Shown here in pieces: positions 16,507-24,767 of a DNA stretch of 32,927 bases. Made by a program: the position numbers and the translations under genes. The number at the start of each line of letters is the position of its first letter. The first letter of the stretch is position 1. The DNA is from Spirochaetaceae bacterium (GTDB taxonomy: Bacteria; Spirochaetota; Spirochaetia; WRBN01), in assembly GCA_009784515.1 (NCBI GenBank), contig WRBN01000010.1, forward strand, positions 1 to 32,927. Reading direction: 5' to 3'. The notes below the pieces were generated by a model that was not told where the DNA came from, searched no databases, and saw nothing but the letters and a program-made list of their open reading frames with translations.

Positions 16507-17352
16507 TTACTCCTTATCTTCTTTGGTGGCTTCTTCATAATCTTTAATAATTTCCATATCTTCTTTCATTTTGGCATTGGCTTTTTCAATCTCCTGTAGA
16601 TTGGTAATATGCTCTCGCTTTAAAAGGGCAATTTCATACCTAATCATTTTGGCCAGCAATCGCTCTAATTTATCATAAGGCATAACTTTATCACTATTAT
16701 GATGCTTTACCTTATCTATTTGGATTTGTACGGTAGCCTTAATTTTACGCAGACGATTGGTACGGTAACGGCGCTTAATAATAACAACATAAAAGATAAT
16801 AATAGAAAAGATTTTAGCAGCCTCGATAAGCACCCCCATAATATTGGTACCGTTACTCTCGGCATAAGTAAGCATAATAACGGCAATAGCATAAAAAAAG
16901 GCCGTAAAACGCACAAAATGTTTACCGGGTAAATACTGGCCTACCACAAAAGCCAGCGAAGTTACCAATACAAAAATGCTATAAAGCTTAAGTAAAGGTG
17001 TTTCGGCGTGGCTAAGGCTAATAACGGCAAAGACAAGGCCTACCACTAGCGAAATAATTAACACGGCAATACCGGCAATGTGATGTTTTTTATTATCCTT
17101 AGAAAAAACCCACCAAAAAGCCATACTTTGCGCAATACTAAAGGCCGCTACCAAAGTTAAAATAAATTGATTAAGCGCCCAAAACATACCGGTCCACCAC
17201 ACGCTACCTATGGTAAAAACCAATAAATACTTGCGCTTATCTTTAATCTGGTAAGACAGCCCGTCAAAGACCATTGTTAATAAGCCAAAGATTTGGCTTA
17301 TAATAAACATACGCAGCGGCACAGTTAGCTCCATGCCTAAAAAGGTTTCCAT
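16507..17352 (-). CDS. YgjV-like inner-membrane protein with a cytoplasmic coiled-coil tail
   Basis: The N-terminal 190 residues hold about six to seven hydrophobic segments. The pattern of short helices and the opening FIISQIFGLLTMVFDGLSYQ, then KYLLVFTIGSVWWTGMFWALN, resembles the YgjV inner-membrane family, whose function is unknown. The last 85 residues are highly charged and helical (LERLLAKMIRYEIALLKREH, EKANAKMKEDMEIIKDYEEA) and likely form a cytoplasmic coiled coil; YgjV itself is about 180 residues and lacks this. GGGAG lies 8 bases before the ATG. The family call is by pattern only. Confidence 0.6.
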   Translation of the reverse strand: METFLGMELTVPLRMFIISQIFGLLTMVFDGLSYQIKDKRKYLLVFTIGSVWWTGMFWALNQFILTLVAAFSIAQSMAFWWVFSKDNKKHHIAGIAVLIISLVVGLVFAVISLSHAETPLLKLYSIFVLVTSLAFVVGQYLPGKHFVRFTAFFYAIAVIMLTYAESNGTNIMGVLIEAAKIFSIIIFYVVIIKRRYRTNRLRKIKATVQIQIDKVKHHNSDKVMPYDKLERLLAKMIRYEIALLKREHITNLQEIEKANAKMKEDMEIIKDYEEATKEDKE

Positions 17353-17410
17353 AAAAATACTCCCGTTTTAAGAGTAGCTAATTTACGAAAAATTATCAAT
17401 ATGCTACATC

Positions 17411-17474
17411 AAAAAAATTAAGAACTAATAATTAAAAATTAAGAGCTACTATTTTTAATTATTAGTTCTTAATT
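17411..17474 (-). terminator. AT-only hairpin terminator of thiI
   Basis: A perfect 24-bp inverted repeat (17416-17439 with 17451-17474) with an 11-base loop includes the thiI stop codon. On the minus strand it is followed by a run of T's. The stem is almost all A-T. Confidence 0.72.
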
Positions 17475-18602
17475 ATTAGCTACCGTTTCGTTAATTAAAT
17501 CTTCCAGCTGCAAAGCCTCGTATAACTTTAAGCTCTCCTCAAAATGAGGGCGAATGATAGGGTGCTCGGGAGCAAAGAGGCTGCAACAATCGGTTTCGGC
17601 CTCTATCGAGGTAGTGTAGGTATTAATTTTTTTGGCTATAGCGATAATCTCATTTTTATCCATACCAATACAAGGCCGCAGCACAAGACCACCGGCCAGC
17701 GCATCGGTAAAGGTTAAGGCGGCAAGGGTTTGGCTGGCCACTTGCCCCAAACTTTCGCCGGTAATAAGGCCGGCTGCACCAAGTTGCCCGGCCAATTTTT
17801 GGCAAATTTGCATCATCGCTGCCCGGCTAAAAAGGGTGGTATAGCGGCTATCGCCTTTATTAATTGCCAGCTGGATAGGCGTAAAATTAATGGCATACAA
17901 AGGCAGCTTACCATTATTATAAACGGCCAGCTGTTCGGCTAACCGTTGCACCTTAGCTAAAGCCGCCGGACTGGTGTAAGGCGGGGTATGAAAGTGCACC
18001 GCCGTTAGGCTTAAGCCGCGCTTCATCATTAAATAGGCAGCTACCGGGCTATCTATCCCCCCCGAAAGCAACACGATACCCCGCCCGCTGCTGCCCACCG
18101 GCAAACCGGCGGCAGCCTGTACGGTATTTTTATCTACGCCATAAAGAAAAGCCAAATGACGCACCTCAACCACTATCGTATAACTAGGGGCTTTAACATC
18201 TACTTTTAAGCTAGGATACGCCGTTAAAATATCGCCGCCCAACTGCGCCGCCAGCTGATAACTGGTAAGGGCAAACCCTTTATCGGTGCGTCTGGCCTCT
18301 ACTTTAAAGCCGGTGCCGCCGGGCAATTTAGCCGCTAAATTAAGCGCCGCTTGTCTAATGGACTCGTAATTTTTAGCGCAGCTTGTCGTTAAATGAAAGC
18401 CGGCCAAACCAAAGGTACTGCCTAACACCTGCTCTATCTTGGCGGTATCTTCATCACTTTCTAGGTAAAAACGGCCATCACGTATCTCTATACTGCATTC
18501 CAGTTGCTTTTTTAAGTTGGCTTTTAACTGCTGCTCAAACTGCCGTTTAGTGCCTTTTTTAAGGGCCAGCTCGCCAATGCGAAGTAAATAAAGCTGCTTC
18601 AT
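17469..18602 (-). CDS. thiI: tRNA 4-thiouridine synthase ThiI
   Basis: ThiI adenylates and thiolates U8 of tRNAs and in some bacteria supplies sulfur for thiamine thiazole. The 377-residue protein has the N-terminal ferredoxin-like region (LYLLRIGELALKKG), a THUMP domain at about 60-165, and the PP-loop pyrophosphatase motif SGGIDS at 180-185. The C-terminal ETDCCSLFAPEHP carries the conserved cysteine. It lacks the C-terminal rhodanese domain of E. coli ThiI, like most bacterial homologues. The ATG has no Shine-Dalgarno sequence and lies 6 bases after an extended -10 element. Confidence 0.93.
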   Translation of the reverse strand: MKQLYLLRIGELALKKGTKRQFEQQLKANLKKQLECSIEIRDGRFYLESDEDTAKIEQVLGSTFGLAGFHLTTSCAKNYESIRQAALNLAAKLPGGTGFKVEARRTDKGFALTSYQLAAQLGGDILTAYPSLKVDVKAPSYTIVVEVRHLAFLYGVDKNTVQAAAGLPVGSSGRGIVLLSGGIDSPVAAYLMMKRGLSLTAVHFHTPPYTSPAALAKVQRLAEQLAVYNNGKLPLYAINFTPIQLAINKGDSRYTTLFSRAAMMQICQKLAGQLGAAGLITGESLGQVASQTLAALTFTDALAGGLVLRPCIGMDKNEIIAIAKKINTYTTSIEAETDCCSLFAPEHPIIRPHFEESLKLYEALQLEDLINETVANN

Positions 18603-18608
18603 GGCAGC

Positions 18609-18617
18609 AGTGTAGCA
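18609..18617 (-). promoter_or_regulatory. Extended -10 promoter of thiI
   Basis: On the minus strand TGCTACACT (18617-18609) fits an extended -10. Six bases separate it from the ATG at 18602, so transcription should start at or next to the start codon, making a leaderless message. No clear -35 is seen. Confidence 0.42.
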
Positions 18618-18837
18618 TATTACGAGATAATAGGGAATAATTAATAACCGGTGTCTTCCAGTAATATATTAATTCTCAGACTACTTCAAAATTTGCAAAA
18701 TAATTTCACCCTCAATATTTAATTAATTGTATTTTTATTACTAAATATTTAATTAACCGAAAGCATACTCTCCTTATAATACTTTCTCAAATAATATTTA
18801 AGTAAATAATATATTTCTTTACATAACAACAATATAG
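18618..18837. other. AT-rich spacer without genes
   Basis: No supported reading frame. The only structure seen is a 13-bp direct repeat AATATTTAATTAA at 18714-18726 and 18744-18756, with period 30. It separates thiI from the divergent envelope cluster. Confidence 0.6.
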
Positions 18838-18867
18838 TTGACAAGCTATTATTAAGTGTGGTATAAA
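18838..18867 (+). promoter_or_regulatory. Promoter of the envelope gene cluster
   Basis: TTGACA and TATAAA are separated by 18 bases. Transcription would start near 18874, leaving a leader of about 184 bases before the first ATG at 19058. Confidence 0.72.
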
Positions 18868-18915
18868 AGGTAAGCCATAGACTAATAAAAATTTTTTTCA
18901 TGGTTCTGTATTTTT

Positions 18916-18996
18916 GATGGATTACTTCGGTAATTTTACTATGGTAATAAGTTTATACATCCTCTAAAAGATTGTAAACTTCTGAAGTAATCCATC
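18916..18996 (+). promoter_or_regulatory. Structured 5' leader with competing hairpins
   Basis: A perfect 13-bp inverted repeat, GATGGATTACTTC (18916-18928) and GAAGTAATCCATC (18984-18996), encloses a second stem AAGTTTA/TAAACTT (18949-18955 with 18975-18981). The first arm can instead fold locally as ATTAC-TTCG-GTAAT (18921-18934), a hairpin with a TTCG tetraloop that excludes the long stem. The element lies between the promoter and the first gene. It could be a cis-regulatory RNA; a small palindromic insertion is the alternative. Confidence 0.5.
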
Positions 18997-19057
18997 TCTT
19001 ATTTATTAAATATAAAGTAATTTTTTGCTTTTAAAAAAGGAGTGTTGTTCTTTTATT

Positions 19058-19927
19058 ATGAGAAAAATAACGTTTATTTTTATACTTATCTTCGTCATTA
19101 TGGCCGTATCTGCACAAAGCAGGCTAGCTGGAACCAATAACCAAAATACGCCCGTAGGGCCTGCGCAGTCAGAAATTATTATTGATGCCGGTAATTCAAG
19201 TAGAGATATTGCGGTGTGGATTAACGGCACAATTATTGCCCATATTAGCCCCGGTATGCAAGAACGAATAATTGTACCTAATGGCCAAAATAGAGTGGAA
19301 GTTGCCGACACAACATTTAACTCAAGAAATAATCAGTGGAGCATAGGCAACAGAAGGTCTGTTATGGTTAATTCTCAATCTAACAGGGTTACTATTGGAT
19401 TAACCTTGCGTTACGGCGCTGTTATTAATGCCACTATAACCAACACTTCGGCCATCGGAGGCGGTATGCTGGCAACTCAACCGCCAGCAACTGTTCCGCC
19501 GCCGGTTACCAATGCGCCAACCTCAAACCAGCCTCCCATAGTCCACGCTGTTAATCAGGCTGCTAATGTGTTAGTAGCAAGAATACCCAATAATGTTACT
19601 ATAGCTGTTTTAAGTGTGGGAGCTTTAAATAATAGAGAAATTGAGGAAGCTATGTTTGCTTACGACCGCATTACCTTTTTTTTGGTTAATGCCGGGCGTT
19701 TTAGAATTGTAGATAGAGGTAGCCTTGATAGCATTAGAAGTGAAATGCGCTTTCAACTTTCAGATGAAGTAAACGACAACACAGCCGTAAGAATAGGGGA
19801 AATGCTAGGCGCTCAAATTGTTATAGTTGGCCAAATTAGCGGTAGCGGTAGCTTACGAACTTTAACACTTAGAGCGCTAGATGTACAGTCGGCACAAATT
19901 ATTGCTATGGCCTCAGAATTTTTTTAA
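19058..19927 (+). CDS. Exported protein with C-terminal CsgG/FlgO-like domain
   Basis: The ATG at 19058 starts a signal peptide (MRKITFIFILIFVIMAVSAQ); AAGGAG is present but 15 bases away. Residues around 35-130 form a beta-rich domain (DIAVWINGTIIAHISPGMQ...) that resembles PEGA-type domains. A Pro-rich linker (QPPATVPPPVTNAPTSNQPP) follows. The last about 110 residues look CsgG/FlgO-like: NNVTIAVLSVGALNNREIEEA, FRIVDRGSLDSIRSEMRFQ, then AVRIGEMLGAQIVIVGQISG. Proteins with this domain act at the outer membrane, for example in curli export or flagellar outer-membrane disks. It is the first gene of the cluster. The function is inferred from the domain only. Confidence 0.7.
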   Translation: MRKITFIFILIFVIMAVSAQSRLAGTNNQNTPVGPAQSEIIIDAGNSSRDIAVWINGTIIAHISPGMQERIIVPNGQNRVEVADTTFNSRNNQWSIGNRRSVMVNSQSNRVTIGLTLRYGAVINATITNTSAIGGGMLATQPPATVPPPVTNAPTSNQPPIVHAVNQAANVLVARIPNNVTIAVLSVGALNNREIEEAMFAYDRITFFLVNAGRFRIVDRGSLDSIRSEMRFQLSDEVNDNTAVRIGEMLGAQIVIVGQISGSGSLRTLTLRALDVQSAQIIAMASEFF

Positions 19928-19974
19928 CTAATTTATAACACAAAAAATATACTTAAAAAGGAGAGAAAATAAGT

Positions 19975-20619
19975 ATGAAAATTTTTAAAGTTTTAGCATT
20001 GTGTTTAGTAACGCTAATAGGTAGCCATGTCTTTGCTATGGATATGGCCGTTGGTGGAGGTATTTTATTTAACCAGTCAAGCACCAGCGGCAGTATAAGT
20101 GGCGATGGGATAGGGTTTCCCGGGGAAAGTGTTGATTGGCGAATGAGCCGTTCGGGCTTTGGGGCCTTTGGTTTTTTTGGTTTAGGCCAAAATTGGGAGT
20201 TTAACTTGGGCTTTTTATATAAAAACCCGGGCACCGTACGAGAAGAGTGGAGTGATGGCTATACAGATAGCTATGATGCCAGTGACTGGTTTGAGGCACC
20301 ATTAGCCTTACAAATAGGCATTTACTACAAATACCCTATTGTGCTTAACGAACGTTTTGTTATTTTTCCCACTGCGGGCGTTGACTTTGAGTATACCATA
20401 GGTGGCAACGGTGAAAACGATTTTATAGACGAAACCGAATGGTGGCACGAACTATGGGTACGCGCTGGCGTGGGCCTTGATACCTTTATTACCGAAACGA
20501 TGTTTATAAGAACCCACTTAATTTACGGTGTAGGCCCTGCTTTAGGTGGCAGTGATAGTTTAGGCGCAAGTTTTAGCCATGGTTTATTAGTTAAAATTGG
20601 TTTAGGGGTGATGTTTTAA
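19975..20619 (+). CDS. Small outer-membrane beta-barrel protein
   Basis: The 214-residue product has a signal peptide (MKIFKVLALCLVTLIGSHVFA) followed by alternating amphipathic strands and glycine/aromatic-rich turns. It ends in LVKIGLGVMF with the terminal Phe typical of outer-membrane barrels. The size fits an eight-stranded barrel of the OmpA-like/OprF-like type. AAGGAGA lies about 10 bases before the ATG. It sits 47 bases after the CsgG-like gene and 24 bases before the LPP20-like lipoprotein, so all three are likely cotranscribed. No family name can be given. Confidence 0.72.
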   Translation: MKIFKVLALCLVTLIGSHVFAMDMAVGGGILFNQSSTSGSISGDGIGFPGESVDWRMSRSGFGAFGFFGLGQNWEFNLGFLYKNPGTVREEWSDGYTDSYDASDWFEAPLALQIGIYYKYPIVLNERFVIFPTAGVDFEYTIGGNGENDFIDETEWWHELWVRAGVGLDTFITETMFIRTHLIYGVGPALGGSDSLGASFSHGLLVKIGLGVMF

Positions 20620-20643
20620 TAACATAACTTACAGGAGAGAGTG

Positions 20644-21222
20644 ATGTTTATAAAAAAAATTTTAGTGCTGGCTTTAATCGCAGTAGTTATAACTGGTTGT
20701 GTTTCGACAGATTCGTCAGCTAGAACTTCCTCGGGAGACCCCATAAGCGATTTTGTTTCACAGTCGCGCAGAAATGCGCCTGAAGGAGCCATTATGGGCG
20801 TGGGCATTGCGCGTATTGGCACAGCCGGTCGCCAGCAAGCCATGACCATTTCGGAAACGCGAGGCCGAGCCGAAATTGCCCGCCAAGTTGAAGTTGTAGT
20901 TACCAACATGATAACCGACTTTGTGCAAAGCTCGGAGGCTAATCCGGCGGCAGCCCTTTCTTTTCAGGAAAGTGTTACCCGTACCCTTAGCCAACAAACC
21001 CAAAGGGGTGCACGCATATACGACCAGCGCACCTTTGGCGATGAAGTAGTTACCGTAGTTATTCTTTCGGTTGCTGACCTTAGGAGAGAGGTTGCCAGCG
21101 CTAGCCAATCGGCGGCGGCTTTAGCACCCCATATGGCTAATGCTCAATGGGCTTTAGAGCGTATGGACCAAGCTTTAGCCAACATTAATGCGCAACCGCC
21201 AGTTCTTAACTCTGGTAATTAA
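20644..21222 (+). CDS. LPP20-like lipoprotein
   Basis: The signal MFIKKILVLALIAVVITGC ends in a lipobox ITGC, so the protein is a lipoprotein. The segment GVGIARIGTAGRQQAMTISE, then TRGRAEIARQVEVVVTNMI, is the pattern of the LPP20 fold, as in FlgP of Campylobacter and Vibrio. The start is set at the ATG at 20644, 6 bases after AGGAG; a GTG one codon earlier is too close to it. Length is 192 residues. It is the third gene behind the 18838 promoter and is followed by a strong terminator. The C-terminal tail is Ala/Gln-rich. Confidence 0.75.
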   Translation: MFIKKILVLALIAVVITGCVSTDSSARTSSGDPISDFVSQSRRNAPEGAIMGVGIARIGTAGRQQAMTISETRGRAEIARQVEVVVTNMITDFVQSSEANPAAALSFQESVTRTLSQQTQRGARIYDQRTFGDEVVTVVILSVADLRREVASASQSAAALAPHMANAQWALERMDQALANINAQPPVLNSGN

Positions 21223-21238
21223 AAAAGTATTTTTTGTT

Positions 21239-21277
21239 AAAGCGCCTTTTTAATGAAAAGGCGCTTTTAAAATTTTT
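21239..21277 (+). terminator. Intrinsic terminator after the LPP20-like gene
   Basis: A 12-bp inverted repeat AAAGCGCCTTTT / AAAAGGCGCTTT with a 5-base loop is followed by T-rich sequence. Confidence 0.82.
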
Positions 21278-21295
21278 AACTAACAGGTGGCCTAT

Positions 21296-22063
21296 ATGAA
21301 GAAATTATTATTGCTATGTTTAATTATGGTTACTTTTAATATAAGCCCAAGGCCAAATAGTCATCGCACTTTACAACAGCAATATAATACCGGCCATTTT
21401 GTGTTAAATTTAACCAATAATAATTTTATTACCTTCATTGGTGCTTCTAGCCGTTTAATGAACCGCGCCGATGAAATAATTGCCGCCCAAAATGATGCCG
21501 CAAGGCGTGTTGCTCAATTTTATGAGATAAGTGGCCAAGTGGAACATTTTCATAGCCATGGTTCGGGATTGTTTGATTTTGATGATAATTTCTTTATAAA
21601 TATTGATAATAACGAAGCCGATTACTCGCACTTTGTCAATTTACTCACTTTTAATGCTGAAACCAATGTTTTTCACTTTAACCGTGGCACAATTGTTTAT
21701 TTTCAATATGACACCCAGCATGCCCCTATTAATTTTGCTTCAAGTGTTAATCGCAGTGGTCGCCCTTTTTGGGTAGAAAGAAGTAATTTTACCATTGAAG
21801 GCTATCGTATAGCCGTCGGTTTTGCCCGTAACCGCGAGTGGTTACGCGACACTATAACAAGGGCAAGCGAAGCAGCTATGGCTAAGTTACTTATGGAAGT
21901 TGCTACAGATATTGAAACTTCTGTTACAGAACTTAGTAACAATACTTTAAATTCTATAACCCTAAGAAGTTTTGGTACCTTACACGGCTTTAGAATTATT
22001 GAGCTTTGGATTGACCCGGCTAATGGGTCGGTTTATGTGTTAGCTATAGCTAAAATTAATTAA
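21296..22063 (+). CDS. Exported protein of unknown function, LPP20-like organisation
   Basis: The ATG at 21296 follows AACAGGTGG by 5 bases; the GTG at 21287 belongs to that ribosome-binding site. The 255-residue product opens with a hydrophobic signal (MKKLLLLCLIMVTFNIS) without a lipobox. The body is rich in Asn, Phe and His. The C-terminal half, ITRASEAAMAKLLMEVATDI followed by IIELWIDPANGSVYVLAIAKI, recalls the repeated 'AxxxAxxxLA... VYVLA' layout of the LPP20-like neighbours, so it may be a distant paralogue. It lies between the terminator at 21239 and the next LPP20-like gene. Its function is unknown. Confidence 0.65.
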   Translation: MKKLLLLCLIMVTFNISPRPNSHRTLQQQYNTGHFVLNLTNNNFITFIGASSRLMNRADEIIAAQNDAARRVAQFYEISGQVEHFHSHGSGLFDFDDNFFINIDNNEADYSHFVNLLTFNAETNVFHFNRGTIVYFQYDTQHAPINFASSVNRSGRPFWVERSNFTIEGYRIAVGFARNREWLRDTITRASEAAMAKLLMEVATDIETSVTELSNNTLNSITLRSFGTLHGFRIIELWIDPANGSVYVLAIAKIN

Positions 22064-22110
22064 AAAATATTAAAAAACTATAAATATAAAATATTATTAA
22101 AGGAGTTTTT

Positions 22111-23130
22111 ATGAAACGTTACTTAACTATAGGTTTTTTATTAGCCACTTTACCACTAATGGCACAGTCTTCCCAACCCAATTGGGTGAATAACCCTTAC
22201 ACGCGCGTAAGTAACCAAACTCACCTAGCGGCCGTGGGAGTGGGAAATTCGCGCACTGTTGCCGAACAAAATGCCTTAGCACGATTAGCAGCCACCTTTG
22301 GCCTAGACATACACGTTGATGACCAACTGATAGATACTTACCTTGAAGTTACCCAAAATGGCCGTACCAATTGGCTACAGCAAACCCAGTTGAGTAGCGA
22401 TATTACCACCGCCGTGCGCATGAACAACCTTATTGGCACCGAAATACTGGAGTTTTGGCACGATGGGCGCGGCAATAACTACGCTCTAGCCGTAATGAAC
22501 AAAATCAATGCCGAACGCACTTACTCTGAACTTATCAGAATAAACAACGAGGCCATTACTAACCTTACCAATATTCCTGCGTCCGAAAGAAATAGCCTAA
22601 GTACACTTTCACGTTTACAATTAGCTGCTGTTTTTGCCGATATGAACATAAGCTACGCCGCGGTACTTTCTGTGCTTGGCTCACCAGTACAAGAGTTACG
22701 TAGCGGTGATGACTTTAGACACGAAGCGGAGGAGATACGCAGACAAATTCCCATCAGAATAACTGTGCAAAATGATAGAGATGGCAATGTGTATAATGCA
22801 TTTAACCGGACTCTTACCAATCTAGGCTTTAGAACAGGCGGCTTTAATACGCGTTATGTACTTAATGTAGAAATAAACTTAAGGTTAGAGGAAAGATTTT
22901 CAGAGCCCCTCAATATGCAGCTTACTTGGGCCACCAAAAACCTACGTGCCGAGTTAATAGACACTGCCACCGGCCAAGTTTTACTAGCTTACCACTTTAA
23001 CAGTACCCGTGAAGCCCGTGCACGTGAATCGGATGCGGTAAGTGCAGTCTTTCGCCAAGCGGCAGAGGCTATCGATAAAGAGTATGCTGATATATTACTC
23101 GAGTACCTTACGCGTTTATTTTTAATGTAA
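22111..23130 (+). CDS. Exported LPP20-domain protein with C-terminal extension
   Basis: The signal peptide (MKRYLTIGFLLATLPLMAQ) is cut by signal peptidase I rather than lipidated. Residues about 22-130, NWVNNPYTRVSNQTHLAAVG, NSRTVAEQNALARLAATFG, and NNYALAVMNKINAERTYSE, match the LPP20 pattern. The C-terminal 130 residues form a second domain (TRYVLNVEINLRLEERFSE, then RAELIDTATGQVLLAYHFNS) similar in layout to domains that follow LPP20 in other spirochaete proteins. GGAG lies about 7 bases before the ATG, and the gene is 48 bases after its neighbour. It probably acts in the periplasm or at the inner face of the outer membrane. Confidence 0.7.
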   Translation: MKRYLTIGFLLATLPLMAQSSQPNWVNNPYTRVSNQTHLAAVGVGNSRTVAEQNALARLAATFGLDIHVDDQLIDTYLEVTQNGRTNWLQQTQLSSDITTAVRMNNLIGTEILEFWHDGRGNNYALAVMNKINAERTYSELIRINNEAITNLTNIPASERNSLSTLSRLQLAAVFADMNISYAAVLSVLGSPVQELRSGDDFRHEAEEIRRQIPIRITVQNDRDGNVYNAFNRTLTNLGFRTGGFNTRYVLNVEINLRLEERFSEPLNMQLTWATKNLRAELIDTATGQVLLAYHFNSTREARARESDAVSAVFRQAAEAIDKEYADILLEYLTRLFLM

Positions 23131-23471
23131 CAAAGGGTGACATAACAGCAACGAGATATTAACGGTTATAAATTTTATAATAGAAAAATGTTGCAATCAT
23201 TTAGCACGCAAAAAAATATAGTAAAAACCGGCGACAAACCCGGTGCTTTATCAGCGTATGCGCTTGTTACCTCTAAATAGCACAACTTTAGGGGCCGAGA
23301 TTAACGATAAATTGAACAGAAGCATTGCTTTAGAATTAGAAAGAAAATGAGGATAATTCCACTAATTAGCAACAATATTACCAATAAATAATCAAAATTA
23401 CATTAAACTTACTGAAGATAAGCTCAGAATTTTATTGCTCCTAGTTAATGAAAAAAAAATTATGAGGAAAT
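23131..23471. other. Gene-poor spacer with possible decayed reading frames
   Basis: Two overlapping 30-codon plus-strand frames exist: 23188-23280 (ending GALSAYALVTSK) and 23258-23350 (STTLGAEINDKLNRSIALEL). They lie in different frames, have no ribosome-binding site, and together look like one coding sequence broken by a frameshift. A short hairpin ACCGG/CCGGT is at 23226-23243. Nothing else is recognised. Confidence 0.35.
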
Positions 23472-24620
23472 TTATTTAATATTAATAGGCAGCAAATTTT
23501 TATCGGTTAAAGTTTTAGGAAAAAACATCACAAATTCGGCGCCGTTACCGCCTCCGCGAGGTGGCGAGTATAACTTAATTTGCCCGTTATGGTTTTGCAT
23601 AATCTTATAGGCCATCGCCAAACCTAAGCCACTGCCTTCGCCTTTGGTGGTAAAGTAGGGGGTAAAGATACTTTCCTGCAGCTCGCGGCCGATACCGCTG
23701 CCGCTATCCATTACACTAAGTACAACATAACTCTCTTCTTCGTTTATATTTAGCGTTAAAGTACCGCCGGCAGGCATAGCTTGGGCTGCATTAACAATTA
23801 AATTAATTAACAACTGCTTAACCGCATTTACATCCAACAATAATAAAGGTAAATTATTAGATACAATACAATTAACAGTTATATTTTCGGCCTTAAGTTT
23901 TTCGTCCATTAACTTTAGCGCCTCTGTTACAACCCTTTCCAACCGGCTTTGGCTTAACGTTAATTGCAAAGGTTTAGAGCCATCTAAATAATTAGTAGCA
24001 ATATAGTTAAGTCGGTTTATTTCCTCATTAAAGATTTCTATGGTGTTGCCAAATTGCTCACGGCAGCAGCTTTCACCGGCAATTTTTTTATTGAATAGCT
24101 GCAAATGGATAGACAGCGCCCCCAACGGATTTTTAATTTCGTGGGCCACCAGCTGCGCCATCTTGCTAATGCTGGCCAAACTTTCCTGTCGCCGTAAATA
24201 GTTTTGCTGCTTTCTCTGTTCGGTTACATTATTAATTAAAACAACATTACCGTTTAAACGGCCGCTAATCGCCAATGGATAGCATTCAAGATTATAAAGC
24301 TGATTTAAATGACTAAAATCTTCACTGGTACCGGTGCCGTCATTAATCAGCATCATGCGGATAACTTCACTAAAAGGGTTAATCACCAGCTGCCAAACCG
24401 CCTTATTGGTACGTTTAGGCAGCTGCAAAAGCTGCCTAGCCAAAGTATTGGCAAAAATAAGCTCGTGTTTTTTACCTGTAGCCACGATAGCTTTAGGCTC
24501 GGCATTTAAAATGGCCTCCAGCAAGAGGTTATCTTGATTGACGGAATCCACTACTCCTCTTAAAGGCTCGGGAGTAAGCTTAGCAACTTTTTTAAAGATT
24601 TTTTGGCTGGTGCGCTGCAT
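23472..24620 (-). CDS. PAS-domain sensor histidine kinase, NtrB/AtoS type, soluble
   Basis: This 382-residue kinase has no membrane segment. A PAS-like domain (residues about 35-135, ILNAEPKAIVATGKKHELIF) precedes the HisKA domain with LVAHEIKNPLGALSIHLQLF, where His160 is the phosphorylation site. The ATPase domain has the N box (LLINLIVNAAQAMPAGG), G1 (DSGSGIG), F box (IFTPYFTTK) and G2 (GEGSGLGLAM). This architecture is that of NtrB/AtoS kinases, which partner sigma-54 response regulators. No response regulator is adjacent, so it is an orphan here. It lies 34 bases downstream of tRNA-Arg on the same strand and lacks a clear ribosome-binding site, so it could be cotranscribed with the tRNA. 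Confidence 0.88.
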   Translation of the reverse strand: MQRTSQKIFKKVAKLTPEPLRGVVDSVNQDNLLLEAILNAEPKAIVATGKKHELIFANTLARQLLQLPKRTNKAVWQLVINPFSEVIRMMLINDGTGTSEDFSHLNQLYNLECYPLAISGRLNGNVVLINNVTEQRKQQNYLRRQESLASISKMAQLVAHEIKNPLGALSIHLQLFNKKIAGESCCREQFGNTIEIFNEEINRLNYIATNYLDGSKPLQLTLSQSRLERVVTEALKLMDEKLKAENITVNCIVSNNLPLLLLDVNAVKQLLINLIVNAAQAMPAGGTLTLNINEEESYVVLSVMDSGSGIGRELQESIFTPYFTTKGEGSGLGLAMAYKIMQNHNGQIKLYSPPRGGGNGAEFVMFFPKTLTDKNLLPINIK

Positions 24621-24654
24621 TTTTTAAAGGTGGCAAATTTTAGCTTTCTAAAAG

Positions 24655-24728
24655 CGATCCCGATACGATTCGAACGTACGACCCTCAGTTCCGCAAACTG
24701 ATGCTCTATCCAGCTGAGCTACGGGATC
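24655..24728 (-). tRNA. tRNA-Arg (anticodon GCG)
   Basis: The minus strand folds as a 74-base cloverleaf: acceptor GATCCCG/CGGGATC with discriminator G, D-arm GCTCAGCTGGATAGAGC, anticodon arm TCAGT-TTGCGGA-ACTGA and T-arm with TTCGAAT. CCA is not encoded. The anticodon reads GCG, for CGC (and CGU by wobble), instead of the usual bacterial ACG that is edited to inosine. Confidence 0.93.
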
Positions 24729-24767
24729 AATTAAATTTTAACTTAAAACAGTTACACTGCTTTAAGT

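Noticed and set aside
18916-18996. Miniature transposon (MITE)
   Set aside because: The inverted repeat would fit, but there is no clear target-site duplication and no second copy in the window, and its position in a leader favours a regulatory structure. It is not excluded.
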